Below, in pieces: positions 13,345-19,633 of a stretch of 19,633 bases of DNA. The notes under the pieces were generated by a model. The model saw nothing but the letters and a program-made list of their open reading frames with translations. It had not been told where the DNA came from and made no database searches. Position 1 is the stretch's first letter, and each line of letters begins with the position of its first letter. This stretch comes from VRUE01 sp035554595 (GTDB lineage: Bacteria > Actinomycetota > Thermoleophilia > Solirubrobacterales > 70-9): the NCBI GenBank assembly GCA_035554595.1, contig DATMIH010000040.1, positions 1 through 19,633 of the forward strand, read 5' to 3'. Made by a program: the position numbers and the translations under genes.

Positions 13345-13662
13345 CTAAAAGCCAAGTGCGAACTTGGCGTCCTCAGTCATCATCTCGGGACTCCAGGCTG
13401 GGTCGAAGACCATCTTGGGATGGACGGCGTTAACGCCGGGGAGGTCGCCGACGAACTCCTTCATCTGCTCGGAGACCTGGGGGCCGATTGGGCAGGCCGG
13501 GGTAGTGAGGGTGAAGGTGACGAAGACTTCGTCCTTCTCGATCTCTACGTCGTAGACGAGGCCGAGGGAGACGAAGTCGAGGCCTAGCTCGGGGTCGATC
13601 ACTTCCTCGAGGGCCTCTAGTACGTCGTCTTCGGTCAGCGCCAGGGTCTCGTTCTCGCTCAT
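13345..13662 (-). CDS. sufT: SufT / MIP18-family Fe-S assembly factor
   Basis: A 105-aa DUF59 (MIP18) family protein. Bacterial members such as SufT assist maturation of Fe-S proteins, and related PaaD proteins serve a Fe-S-dependent oxygenase. Motifs: EALEEVIDPELGLDFVSLGL (residues ~15-34), TFTLTTPACPIGPQVSEQM with the conserved cysteine, and FDPAWSPEMMTEDAKFALGF at the C-terminus. It is a single-domain form of normal length. It starts 18 bp after the stop of the GNAT gene, but a TACCAT box in that small gap suggests its own transcript. Its role fits the sufB-sufD genes at the left end of the window, although they are 12 kb away. Confidence 0.88.
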   Translation of the reverse strand: MSENETLALTEDDVLEALEEVIDPELGLDFVSLGLVYDVEIEKDEVFVTFTLTTPACPIGPQVSEQMKEFVGDLPGVNAVHPKMVFDPAWSPEMMTEDAKFALGF

Positions 13663-13668
13663 GCGGCA

Positions 13669-13674
13669 ATGGTA
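13669..13674 (-). promoter_or_regulatory. -10 box TACCAT of the SufT-like gene
   Basis: TACCAT on the minus strand ends 6 nt before the ATG at 13662. It sits inside the 18-bp gap after the GNAT gene. Confidence 0.4.
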
Positions 13675-13680
13675 CTGGGG

Positions 13681-14229
13681 CTACAACTGGTCCGGCCCGA
13701 TCGGCTCGGTTGGCGGCTCATGATCCGTCGCGCCCAGTTCCAACTGCCACCAGCCGACATCCCGCCAGGCACCCGCCTTCCAGCCGATACGGCGGTAGAC
13801 GCCAACCGGAGCGAACCCCAAACGCTCATGCAGAGCCACGCTCGCGACGTTCGGAAGAGTGATGCCGGCACAGGCAATGCGAAAGCCCTGGCTAAGCAGG
13901 CTCTCAAGCAGGTCCTCGTAGAGGCGGCGACCAACACCCTGGCGCCACTGTCCCTTGTCGACGTAGACGGAGACATCGGTCGACCAACGATAGGCGGGGC
14001 GCTCTCGGTGTCTACAGGCGTACGCATAGCCGAGCAACTCGCCGCCACGCTCGGCAACAAGCCAAGGATGAGTGGTCGAGATTCGGGCGATTCGATCTGC
14101 CATTTCCGCCTCATCGGGGGCCGCCTCCTCGAATGAGGTCGCGCTCGCCAGAACGTATGGCGCGTATATCGCCGCACAGCCCGCGGCGTCTCGCGCGGGA
14201 GCGGCATGGCGAATCAAGAGCTCCTCCAT
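13681..14229 (-). CDS. GNAT acetyltransferase, phosphinothricin-acetyltransferase-like
   Basis: A 182-aa single-domain GNAT enzyme transferring acetyl from acetyl-CoA to an amino group. Overall it matches the phosphinothricin/methionine-sulfone acetyltransferase group (Pat/Bar/MddA): AAIYAPYVLASATSFEEAAP near residue 20, TDVSVYVDKGQWRQGVGRRL with the Q-x-x-G-x-G pyrophosphate-binding loop (~85-105), GITLPNVASVALHERLGF, and GWKAGAWRDVGWWQLEL at the end. The substrate could be a methionine derivative, an amino-acid analogue antibiotic, or unknown. The start at 14229 (MEELLIRHA) is chosen over the open frame to 14277 because of a TAGATT box 8 nt upstream and the usual N-terminus of the family. 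It is divergent from the 130-aa gene. Confidence 0.88.
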   Translation of the reverse strand: MEELLIRHAAPARDAAGCAAIYAPYVLASATSFEEAAPDEAEMADRIARISTTHPWLVAERGGELLGYAYACRHRERPAYRWSTDVSVYVDKGQWRQGVGRRLYEDLLESLLSQGFRIACAGITLPNVASVALHERLGFAPVGVYRRIGWKAGAWRDVGWWQLELGATDHEPPTEPIGPDQL

Positions 14230-14237
14230 CAAGCGGC

Positions 14238-14243
14238 AATCTA
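14238..14243 (-). promoter_or_regulatory. -10 box TAGATT of the GNAT gene
   Basis: TAGATT on the minus strand ends 8 nt before the ATG at 14229; the same hexamer precedes the minus-strand genes starting at 4058 and 17565. Confidence 0.45.
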
Positions 14244-14277
14244 GACGCCCACACCGCACGACTTCATTTCCCGTCAA

Positions 14278-14283
14278 TAGGGT
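14278..14283 (+). promoter_or_regulatory. -10 box TAGGGT of the 130-aa gene
   Basis: TAGGGT ends 8 nt before the ATG at 14292, matching the box in front of the 41-aa peptide gene. With the GNAT box 35 bp away it forms a compact divergent promoter region. Confidence 0.45.
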
Positions 14284-14291
14284 GCCTGGAA

Positions 14292-14684
14292 ATGGCAGAT
14301 TCAGAGACCATCGTGCGCCGCTCGATCGGCATCGTCTTCGCCGATGGCGGCCTGCTTGCGCTCAGCGCGGTGCGCCCGCGGGGTGCCGGGGGACACGGCG
14401 AGGAGACCACTGGGGCGGTGCTCTGCGGCCCCGATGGCGCACCGGTCGACGTCTCCGAGACGCTGCTCTCGACCGAGTATGGGCCGGACGGCGTGCAGCG
14501 CCGGGCGACGCTCGAGCTCTGGCTCGATGACGAGGACGGGCAGCCGCTGCGCGGCGCCGGCACGCTGATCAGCGCCGCCGAGATCAGCCACCCAGGGTTG
14601 ACCGGAACGGTGGCCTTCTTTCGCTGGTCGGTCGAGGGGCGTGAGGGACTCGGCCACTACGAGGTAGTGCGCGGCGATGGCTGA
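14292..14684 (+). CDS. Unknown 130-aa protein coupled to a HAD hydrolase
   Basis: A soluble 130-aa protein, MADSETIVRRSIGIVFADGG onwards. No signal peptide or membrane span is seen. Alternating hydrophobic patterning (TLELWLDDEDG, GTVAFFRWSVEGREG, GHYEVVRGDG) suggests an all-beta fold. Family not recognised. The frame is open upstream to 14133, but ATG at 14292 is preferred because of the TAGGGT box and because the upstream extension reads as antisense of the GNAT gene. The stop overlaps the start of the HAD gene by 8 bp, so the two are probably translated together; a related metabolic task is likely but cannot be named. Confidence 0.75.
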   Translation: MADSETIVRRSIGIVFADGGLLALSAVRPRGAGGHGEETTGAVLCGPDGAPVDVSETLLSTEYGPDGVQRRATLELWLDDEDGQPLRGAGTLISAAEISHPGLTGTVAFFRWSVEGREGLGHYEVVRGDG

Positions 14685-15309
14685 GATCAAGACGATCATC
14701 TCGGACTTCGGCGGAGTGCTTACTACCCCGCTGCTGCAGTCCTTCATGGCTTTCCAGGACCAAACCGGGATCACGACCGAAACGCTGGGCAAGGCGATGC
14801 AGGCCGCCACCGAGGCCAACGGCGAGAACCCGCTCTTCGAGATGGAGCGGGGCGAGATCAGCGAGGACGCCTTCCTTGCTCAGCTGACCGAGTACCTCGA
14901 GCCGCTGCTCGGCCACCCACCGGAGATGCACCGCTTCCGCGAGATCTATTTCGAGGCGCTGGAGCCGAACCCGGCGATGATCGAGCTGATGCGTGAGCTG
15001 AAGACTGAGGGCTACAGGATGTCGATGCTGACCAACAACGTGCGCGAGTGGGAGCCGCTCTGGCGCTCGATGCTGCCGGTCGACGAGATCTTCGAGACCG
15101 TGGTCGACTCCGGCTTCGTCGGCTGCCGCAAGCCCGAATCGCGCATCTACGAGCTGACCTTGGAGCGAGTGGGCGAACCGGCCGAGGCCTGCCTGTTCAT
15201 CGACGACGTCCTCGTCAATATCGAAGGCGCTCGCAAGGCCGGTCTCAACGCTGTCCACTTCCAGGACAACGAGCAGGCGATCGGCGAGATCCGCACCGCT
15301 CTCGCCTAG
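14677..15309 (+). CDS. HAD-superfamily hydrolase
   Basis: A 210-aa HAD hydrolase with a helical cap inserted after motif I (residues ~17-85). Motifs: I, ISDFGGVLTTP with nucleophile Asp10; II, MLTNN (~116); III, Lys in CRKPESRIY; IV, CLFIDDVLVN. Position two of the usual DxD motif is Gly (DFGGV rather than DFDGV), as in several members of the YihX/epoxide-hydrolase-N-domain-like group. That change removes the normal general acid, so phosphatase activity on simple substrates may be weak or depend on another residue. The ATG overlaps the preceding gene by 8 bp. Its stop shares the sequence CTAG with the stop of the convergent alpha/beta hydrolase. Confidence 0.9.
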   Translation: MAEIKTIISDFGGVLTTPLLQSFMAFQDQTGITTETLGKAMQAATEANGENPLFEMERGEISEDAFLAQLTEYLEPLLGHPPEMHRFREIYFEALEPNPAMIELMRELKTEGYRMSMLTNNVREWEPLWRSMLPVDEIFETVVDSGFVGCRKPESRIYELTLERVGEPAEACLFIDDVLVNIEGARKAGLNAVHFQDNEQAIGEIRTALA

Positions 15310-16163
15310 AGCAGGTGGCGCTTGAGGAAGTCGAGCTGGTCGGCGACGAGCGCCTCGTGGGCGGGCCCGTCGTAGATGTCGAAGTGATCGACGCCCGGAT
15401 AGGTCCGTAGCTCGCCCTGCGGCGCGCGGCGAGCCGCGGCGATGGCGGGGCCGGGCTTGGCGACCCGATCCGCCTCGCCGACGCAGACGAGCCAGGGACA
15501 GTGCAGCTTGGCGGCGTGGCGCACCGGTCGGTAGGGGCGGCCGAGCAGCCAACGCGAGGAGACCCGGTTGCGCCAGCGTGAGTCCTCGCCGATCTCGACC
15601 ACGCGCCGCCAGCCCTCCTCCCCACCCGGCGCGTTGATCAGCGCCGGTTCATCGGGCTGACCCACGGCCGGCAGATGGCGGCCCTGCACCGCGGCGGCGA
15701 GCGTGCGGGCGCTCACCCGCAGTGAGGAGCGATGGGCCTGGGTGACGATGTCAAGGAAAGGCACCTGGCTGATCGCCGCCGCGACATCCGGGTCGTCGGC
15801 CGCCGCGGCAAGCGCGTTGCCGCCGCCCATCGAGGAGCCGAACGTCGCGACGCGAGCGCCGTCGACCTCGGGCAGCGAGCGCGCGAAGGCGATTGCCGCC
15901 CGCCAGTCTTCGAGCTGTCGTCCGGGATCAAAGAGATCGGGCTCGCCGCCGCTGTCGCCGAAACCGCGATGGTCGAAGACAAGGGCGGAGAACCCCTCGG
16001 CCGCAAAGCGCTCGGCAAACGCCCCTAGACGATCGCGGCGGGTTCCAGAGAGGCCGTGGGCCATAACGACGACTGGGGACCGCCCGACGCCGGCCGCGCC
16101 AGAGTAGAGCCATGCCTTACAGGAATCGGCACAAGAAGCAAAGGTCAGATCTTGGCGAGCCAT
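15306..16163 (-). CDS. Alpha/beta hydrolase
   Basis: A 285-aa cytosolic serine hydrolase of the alpha/beta fold. Oxyanion-hole region VVVMAHGLSGTRRDRL (~31-46), FDHRGFGDSGGEP (~63-75), nucleophile elbow GSSMGG with Ser111, probable acid Asp232 in VGEADRVAKP, and His260 in GVDHFDIYDG complete a catalytic triad. The arrangement resembles the dienelactone-hydrolase/peptidase-S9-like esterases often annotated only as 'alpha/beta hydrolase'. Substrate unknown. No signal peptide. No convincing promoter box or ribosome site is seen before the ATG at 16163. It ends convergently on the HAD gene. Confidence 0.9.
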   Translation of the reverse strand: MARQDLTFASCADSCKAWLYSGAAGVGRSPVVVMAHGLSGTRRDRLGAFAERFAAEGFSALVFDHRGFGDSGGEPDLFDPGRQLEDWRAAIAFARSLPEVDGARVATFGSSMGGGNALAAAADDPDVAAAISQVPFLDIVTQAHRSSLRVSARTLAAAVQGRHLPAVGQPDEPALINAPGGEEGWRRVVEIGEDSRWRNRVSSRWLLGRPYRPVRHAAKLHCPWLVCVGEADRVAKPGPAIAAARRAPQGELRTYPGVDHFDIYDGPAHEALVADQLDFLKRHLL

Positions 16164-16230
16164 CTCACTGATAACGAAGACCTGGATCGAAACGTGAGAG
16201 GACTAAATCGAAGCCCGAAGATGTGTAGGC

Positions 16231-16263
16231 AAAAAGCCGCCCCGCAAATGCGCGGGGCGGCTT
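16231..16263 (-). terminator. Rho-independent terminator of the decapeptide-repeat gene
   Basis: A perfect 12-bp GC-rich stem (AAGCCGCCCCGC, arms 16234-16245 and 16252-16263) with a 6-nt loop is followed on the minus strand by five T residues. It lies 27 bp past the stop of the gene at 16290 and is oriented to end that transcript. It is the best classical terminator in the window. Confidence 0.9.
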
Positions 16264-16289
16264 CGGGCCGGACTTCGACAACACTGGCG

Positions 16290-16970
16290 CTAAGGCGCGG
16301 TAACCGTCCATTCTCCGCTGACGTAAGAGCCGTTGCCTTCGGGCTCCCAGTAGACGATGAACCCGTTCTTGTCCGCCGCCGGATCGTGGAAGGCAAAGTC
16401 ATAGATGCAACACAGGCTGACTTCGCTCTCCTCATTGTCGTAGAGACACAGGTGGTTGGGTGCGGCCCGACCGACACCGGGGCAGGAGGGCGAGGTTTGT
16501 TCCTCGAGGAGCCATTCGACGTTCCCCTCGGGGATCGCCGCCGCAAGTGGCTGCTGGAAGGTAATTCCCTGGGCGATATAGCCTTCTTCGGATTCGCCGC
16601 CACCCGCAGCGTAGAAGCCTGACTCCGACTTACCGGATGGCAGTGTCGTCAGACCGGAAGCGGAGCCTGCGCTGGTGGCATGGTTGGCGCTAGGCACAGT
16701 TCCGAGCGAACCGGCGTTGATGTCCGTGCCGGTGAGGCTGCCATCGGCCACCTTTGCCCCGGTCACCGCTTTATCGGCGATCTTGCTGGTCGTAACCGCC
16801 TTGTTCTTGAGCTTGGCCGCGGTCACTGAGTTCTTCTTCAGCTGCTTGCTGCCAACGCTGTTCTTGCCGAGTTGCGAGGCGGCAAAGGCAGTGGCGCCGC
16901 CGAGGACGAGAAAGACCGCGATCGACGACATCACGTTTGCGTACGTGAGCCGCTTGCGAATCTGCTTCAC
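16290..16970 (-). CDS. Secreted/anchored protein with six decapeptide repeats
   Basis: A 226-aa protein starting KQIRKRLTYANVMSSIAVFL after the GTG-encoded Met, a signal peptide or anchor (~10-31). Residues 36-95 form six tandem 10-residue repeats: KNSVGSKQLK, KNSVTAAKLK, NKAVTTSKIA, DKAVTGAKVA, DGSLTGTDIN, AGSLGTVPSA. A C-terminal domain (~115-226) has CPGVGR, HLCLYDNEE and LCCIYDFAF cysteines that could form disulfides. Such proteins are frequent in Thermoleophilia and have no assigned function; a surface stalk with a terminal binding domain is my inference. The GTG at 16970 is preferred to the open frame up to 17015 because AAGGAG lies 7 nt upstream. A strong terminator follows the gene. 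Confidence 0.85.
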   Translation of the reverse strand: MKQIRKRLTYANVMSSIAVFLVLGGATAFAASQLGKNSVGSKQLKKNSVTAAKLKNKAVTTSKIADKAVTGAKVADGSLTGTDINAGSLGTVPSANHATSAGSASGLTTLPSGKSESGFYAAGGGESEEGYIAQGITFQQPLAAAIPEGNVEWLLEEQTSPSCPGVGRAAPNHLCLYDNEESEVSLCCIYDFAFHDPAADKNGFIVYWEPEGNGSYVSGEWTVTAP

Positions 16971-16977
16971 AGGGAGT

Positions 16978-16983
16978 CTCCTT
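16978..16983 (-). promoter_or_regulatory. Ribosome site AAGGAG deciding the start at 16970
   Basis: AAGGAG on the minus strand ends 7 nt before GTG 16970. It fixes the start of the decapeptide-repeat protein and marks it as one of the few leadered genes here. Confidence 0.75.
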
Positions 16984-17044
16984 GTGTTGTTGGAGGAGGC
17001 ACGAGTGGGTCCCATGTGGGGCCCAACGGGAACTTCTCGGATAA

Positions 17045-17073
17045 ACCCTTTAAACCTTCCAGAGCGCTGTCAA
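17045..17073 (-). promoter_or_regulatory. Candidate promoter TTGACA-N17-AAGGGT
   Basis: A consensus -35 TTGACA (17068-17073) is followed after 17 bp by AAGGGT, one base from the TAGGGT boxes used elsewhere. It would give a leader of about 70 nt in front of the decapeptide-repeat gene, in keeping with its ribosome site. Confidence 0.4.
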
Positions 17074-17109
17074 GCAACCCGGACGACAGATCTACTGTGA
17101 GGGGTCCTC

Positions 17110-17565
17110 CTAGTTATCCGAGCCCGCCCGGTCCCAGATGTAGAGCTCTACGGCCTCGAGGGCCAGCTCCATCTGGCGGGGGGAGGAAAGCAGGCCGAGG
17201 ACTAGCTCGAGGGCGTCCTCCTCGGTGACTCCGGCGTCGACGGCCTCCTCACCGCGGAAGCCGGCGGCGAGCTTCATCGCCTCGCGGCGATTGTCGCCGA
17301 GGGAGCCGAAGGCGCCCATCAGGAAGTCGCGGTTCGGCACCGGGTGGCCGACCTCGAGCGAGCCGTGCCAGGCGGCGAGCATCGAGAGGTCGTGCTCGTC
17401 GAGCTCGGAGAGGGCCTTGGCGTAGTGGGTCTCGAGCTCGTCGTCGGGGATCTCGTCGACCCAGGCGCGCACCGCCTCACCGAGCAGCTGGCGGCGGGCC
17501 TCGCGGCCGATCGAGTCGGCGATCGCGCGGATCGCGTCGGCTGGGTCTACGAAGCAGAGGGCCAT
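17110..17565 (-). CDS. Unknown acidic helical protein
   Basis: A 151-aa soluble, strongly acidic, mostly helical protein (MALCFVDPADAIRAIADSIG to YIWDRAGSDN). Notable segments are EIPDDELETHYAKALSELDE, MLAAWHGSLEVGHPVPNRDF and TEEDALELVLGLLSSPRQME. No signal peptide, membrane span or known catalytic motif was found, and I do not recognise the family. Codon use is normal for the window (high GC3), supporting a real gene. A TAGATT box lies 9 nt before the ATG. It is divergent from the AddB-like gene across 109 bp. Confidence 0.8.
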   Translation of the reverse strand: MALCFVDPADAIRAIADSIGREARRQLLGEAVRAWVDEIPDDELETHYAKALSELDEHDLSMLAAWHGSLEVGHPVPNRDFLMGAFGSLGDNRREAMKLAAGFRGEEAVDAGVTEEDALELVLGLLSSPRQMELALEAVELYIWDRAGSDN

Positions 17566-17574
17566 TGGAAAGTC

Positions 17575-17580
17575 AATCTA
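17575..17580 (-). promoter_or_regulatory. -10 box TAGATT of the unknown acidic-protein gene
   Basis: TAGATT on the minus strand ends 9 nt before the ATG at 17565, repeating the pattern seen at 4068 and 14238. Confidence 0.4.
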
Positions 17581-17674
17581 GAGAAGGCGGTAGACGGCAA
17601 ATCGGGGGGCGTTTTGCCGGGGTTTGCGGCGTTCTGGAGCGCCGCGGGCGGACCTATGCTGGAACGCTCACCCT

Positions 17675-19633
17675 ATGCCGCTGAAACTGATCCACGGACC
17701 ACCGAACTCGGGCCGCGCCGGCCGCATCCGGCGCGGGCTGATCGCCGTGCTCGATCGCGATCCCGTCCTCGTCGTCCCCACCCTCGACGACGTCTACGCC
17801 TTCGAGCGAGAGCTCTGTGCGAACGGCGCGGTACTCGGCGCGGATGTGATGACCTTCAGCGGCCTGTTCGGGGCGGTGGCGACCGCGGGCGGTGCGCCTC
17901 CCGGGGCCGTTCTCACCCCGGCGCAGCGCCTCGGCGCCGTCGCGGCGGCGGTGAGCGAGCGGCGCTCGGAGCTGGGCCCGCTGCGCGGCTCTGCCCTGCA
18001 GTCCGGCTTTCCGCTGGCCCTGGAGCGGCTGCTCGACGAGCTGCAGGGAGCGGGCCTCGCACCCGCCGACGTCGAAGCGACCGCCGGGACGCTCGAGGGC
18101 TCGGCCTACCTCGGCAACATCGCGGCCCTCTTCGCCGCTTACGCGCGATTGCGGGACGAACTTGGCACCGTCGACACCCACGGCATCGCCCGCGACGCGA
18201 TCGGCCTGCTCAGTGAGGGCGGAGAGTTTTGGCGGCGGCCGGTCTTCCTCTACGGCCTCGACGACCTGACGCCCAATCAGCTTGCCCTGATCCGCGGCCT
18301 CGCCTCGACCACCGAGGTGACCGTGGCGCTGCCCTACGAAACCGGGCACACGGCGCTCGAGGCGCGCAATGCCCCGCTGCTCGAAGCGCTCGAGCGGATC
18401 GGCATCGACTCGGTCGAGAAGACCGCCGCCGACCCCGCCAACACCGACTCGCCGCTGCTCTTCCATCTGGAGCGGGGCTTCGGCGCGAGCGAGCCGCAGC
18501 GCCGCCCGATTGACGAGAGCCTCGTCTTCCTGCGCTCCGCTGGCGAGCGCGGCGAGGCCGAGGCGATCGCGGTCGAGGTGGCGCGGCTGCTGGCCAAGGG
18601 CTGCGAGCCGGAGCAGATCGCGATCGTCGTCCGCGACCCGGCGCGGCGCGGCCCGCTGATCGCCTCGATCCTCGAGTCCTACGGGATCCCGACCGCGCTC
18701 GAGGCGGAGGTCCCGGCCTCCACCACCTCGGTGGGAGGCGCCCTGATCGCCCTCTTGGAGGCGGTCCTGGGGACCGGGAGGGCGGCCGACCTGCTGCGCT
18801 ACCTGCGCGGCCCCTCGGGAACATCGTCGGGGCGCGCCGACTGGTTCGAGCGCACGCTGCGTCGTCAGCGCGTCCAGACGGCGGCCGCGGCGTTGCAGCT
18901 CTGGGAGGAGAAGTACGAAGAGCCGCTGGAAGCGGTTGCGCAACTGCGTGAGGCCGCCGGCAAGCCGGCCGGTCTGGCCGCCGAGGTTGGGGCTCTCGCC
19001 GCGGCGATGGGTGCCCGCGCCGGCTCGGAGCTGGAGGCGCGCACCGCGGCGGCAATCTCCACGGCGCTGAGCGAGCGGGCGGCGCTCGACGGTCTGGCGC
19101 CACTGCCCGAAGCCCTGGCGCGAGCGCTGGCCGGCATCCGGGTGCGGGTGTGGAGCGGCCCGGTGGAAGACCGGGTCAGGATCGCCGACCCGCGCAGGGT
19201 GAGGGCGGCGCGCTTCGACAACGTCTTCGTCGCCTCGCTGCAGGACGGCGAGTTCCCGCGCGGGGCCGCCCACACCGACCCGTTTCTCTCCGAGCGCCAG
19301 CGCGAGTCGCTCGGCCTGCAGCCGCGCCACGACAGTGACGCCGAGGAGCGCTACCTCTTCCACGTCTGCCTGGCGCTGCCGAGGCGCAAGCTCTTCCTCT
19401 CCTATCGCGACAGCGACGAGAACGGCGGCGCCGAGGCGCCCTCGCCCTTCCTCGAGGACGTCGGGCAGATGCTGGAGCCAAGCGAGAGCGAGCTTCACGG
19501 CCGCGGCCTGGCCGAGGTCGTCCATCGCGTCGCCGATGCGCCCTCGGAGACCGAGCTGGCGCGGGCGATCGCCGCAACAGGCACGCAAGCGGACGCGGAG
19601 CAGTTGCTGAGCGTCGCCGGCGCCGCGGATGGG
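17675..19633 (+). CDS. AddB-like helicase/nuclease subunit (5' part)
   Basis: The frame is open for 653 codons to the right edge, so the C-terminal part, where a PD-(D/E)XK nuclease would lie, is not seen. Features of the AddB/RexB-type UvrD-like fold: MPLKLIHGPPNSGRAGRI at the N-terminus in the Walker A position, FLYGLDDLTPNQLALIR (~195), SAGERGEAEAIAVEVARLL (~290), IAIVVRDPARRGPLIASIL (~315), VFVASLQDGEFPRG (517-530), DPFLSERQRESLGL, and EERYLFHVCLALPRRKLFLS (557-576). AddB pairs with AddA to process DNA double-strand ends for recombination. The Walker A is degenerate: GPPNSGRA lacks the Lys and Thr/Ser that bind ATP, so this subunit may not hydrolyse ATP. The ATG has no obvious ribosome site; a TATGCT box lies 14 nt upstream. 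Confidence 0.85.
   Translation, partial: MPLKLIHGPPNSGRAGRIRRGLIAVLDRDPVLVVPTLDDVYAFERELCANGAVLGADVMTFSGLFGAVATAGGAPPGAVLTPAQRLGAVAAAVSERRSELGPLRGSALQSGFPLALERLLDELQGAGLAPADVEATAGTLEGSAYLGNIAALFAAYARLRDELGTVDTHGIARDAIGLLSEGGEFWRRPVFLYGLDDLTPNQLALIRGLASTTEVTVALPYETGHTALEARNAPLLEALERIGIDSVEKTAADPANTDSPLLFHLERGFGASEPQRRPIDESLVFLRSAGERGEAEAIAVEVARLLAKGCEPEQIAIVVRDPARRGPLIASILESYGIPTALEAEVPASTTSVGGALIALLEAVLGTGRAADLLRYLRGPSGTSSGRADWFERTLRRQRVQTAAAALQLWEEKYEEPLEAVAQLREAAGKPAGLAAEVGALAAAMGARAGSELEARTAAAISTALSERAALDGLAPLPEALARALAGIRVRVWSGPVEDRVRIADPRRVRAARFDNVFVASLQDGEFPRGAAHTDPFLSERQRESLGLQPRHDSDAEERYLFHVCLALPRRKLFLSYRDSDENGGAEAPSPFLEDVGQMLEPSESELHGRGLAEVVHRVADAPSETELARAIAATGTQADAEQLLSVAGAADG

Noticed and set aside
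17049..17073. TTGACA with TTTAAA as a -35/-10 pair
   Set aside because: The spacer is only 13 bp; AAGGGT at 17 bp is a better, though still uncertain, -10.
17654..19588. A 644-codon open frame on the minus strand opposite the AddB-like gene
   Set aside because: Its product is low-complexity Arg/Gly/Ala-rich with no recognisable motif, while the plus strand carries conserved AddB-like motifs in an unbroken frame; it is an antisense shadow caused by high GC.

Overview
The window is GC-rich chromosomal DNA from an actinobacterium. It most probably belongs to the class Thermoleophilia (Solirubrobacterales or a relative). This placement is an inference from family flavour: a SecD-type LYFYDWE motif, a secreted protein with SVTAAKLK-type decapeptide repeats, a WS/DGAT acyltransferase, a SufB-SufD pair, and many start codons preceded by a TANNNT box with no Shine-Dalgarno site. 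No rRNA, tRNA, CRISPR array, transposase, integrase or phage gene was seen. Most of it reads as ordinary chromosome with an accessory patch around 9.0-13.3 kb and another around 16.2-17.1 kb.

Layout. 1-1640 (+): the end of sufB and all of sufD, translationally coupled, for Fe-S cluster assembly. 1657-4058 (-): a probable metal- or redox-linked membrane cluster consisting of a 78-aa membrane protein, a membrane-anchored cupredoxin-fold protein, a large polytopic membrane protein overlapping it by 4 bp, and a previously easy-to-miss 44-aa membrane peptide. 4114-4923 (+): a DipZ-like thioredoxin-fold protein that has lost the CxxC site. Its 3' end faces ispH (-) across an intergenic region made almost entirely of a nested inverted repeat. 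6099-8196 (+): WS/DGAT, FxsA and a 41-aa membrane peptide. 8218-11684 (-): a BI-1 family membrane protein coupled to a secreted PASTA-domain protein, a DUF6159-like membrane protein, and a secreted seven-repeat YVTN beta-propeller. 11786-13054 (+): a SecD-like protein that stops where the membrane domain of SecD should begin, followed by what looks like a frameshifted remnant of another secreted protein. 13345-14229 (-): a SufT-like Fe-S factor and a phosphinothricin-acetyltransferase-like GNAT. 14292-15309 (+): an unknown 130-aa protein coupled to a HAD hydrolase. 15306-17565 (-): an alpha/beta hydrolase, a secreted decapeptide-repeat protein with a clear terminator, and an unknown acidic protein. 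17675 to the window end (+): an AddB-like helicase-nuclease subunit, open at the right edge.

How it fits together. SufB, SufD and the distant SufT-like protein share Fe-S cluster assembly, and IspH is a 4Fe-4S client enzyme. Several genes encode envelope proteins of unknown role. The most unusual observations are the membrane-free SecD-like protein, the nested hairpin filling the DipZ-like/ispH gap, the CxxC-less DipZ-like protein beside a cupredoxin cluster, and a consistent leaderless-promoter architecture across the window, which also helps choose start codons (for example for ispH and the propeller gene).
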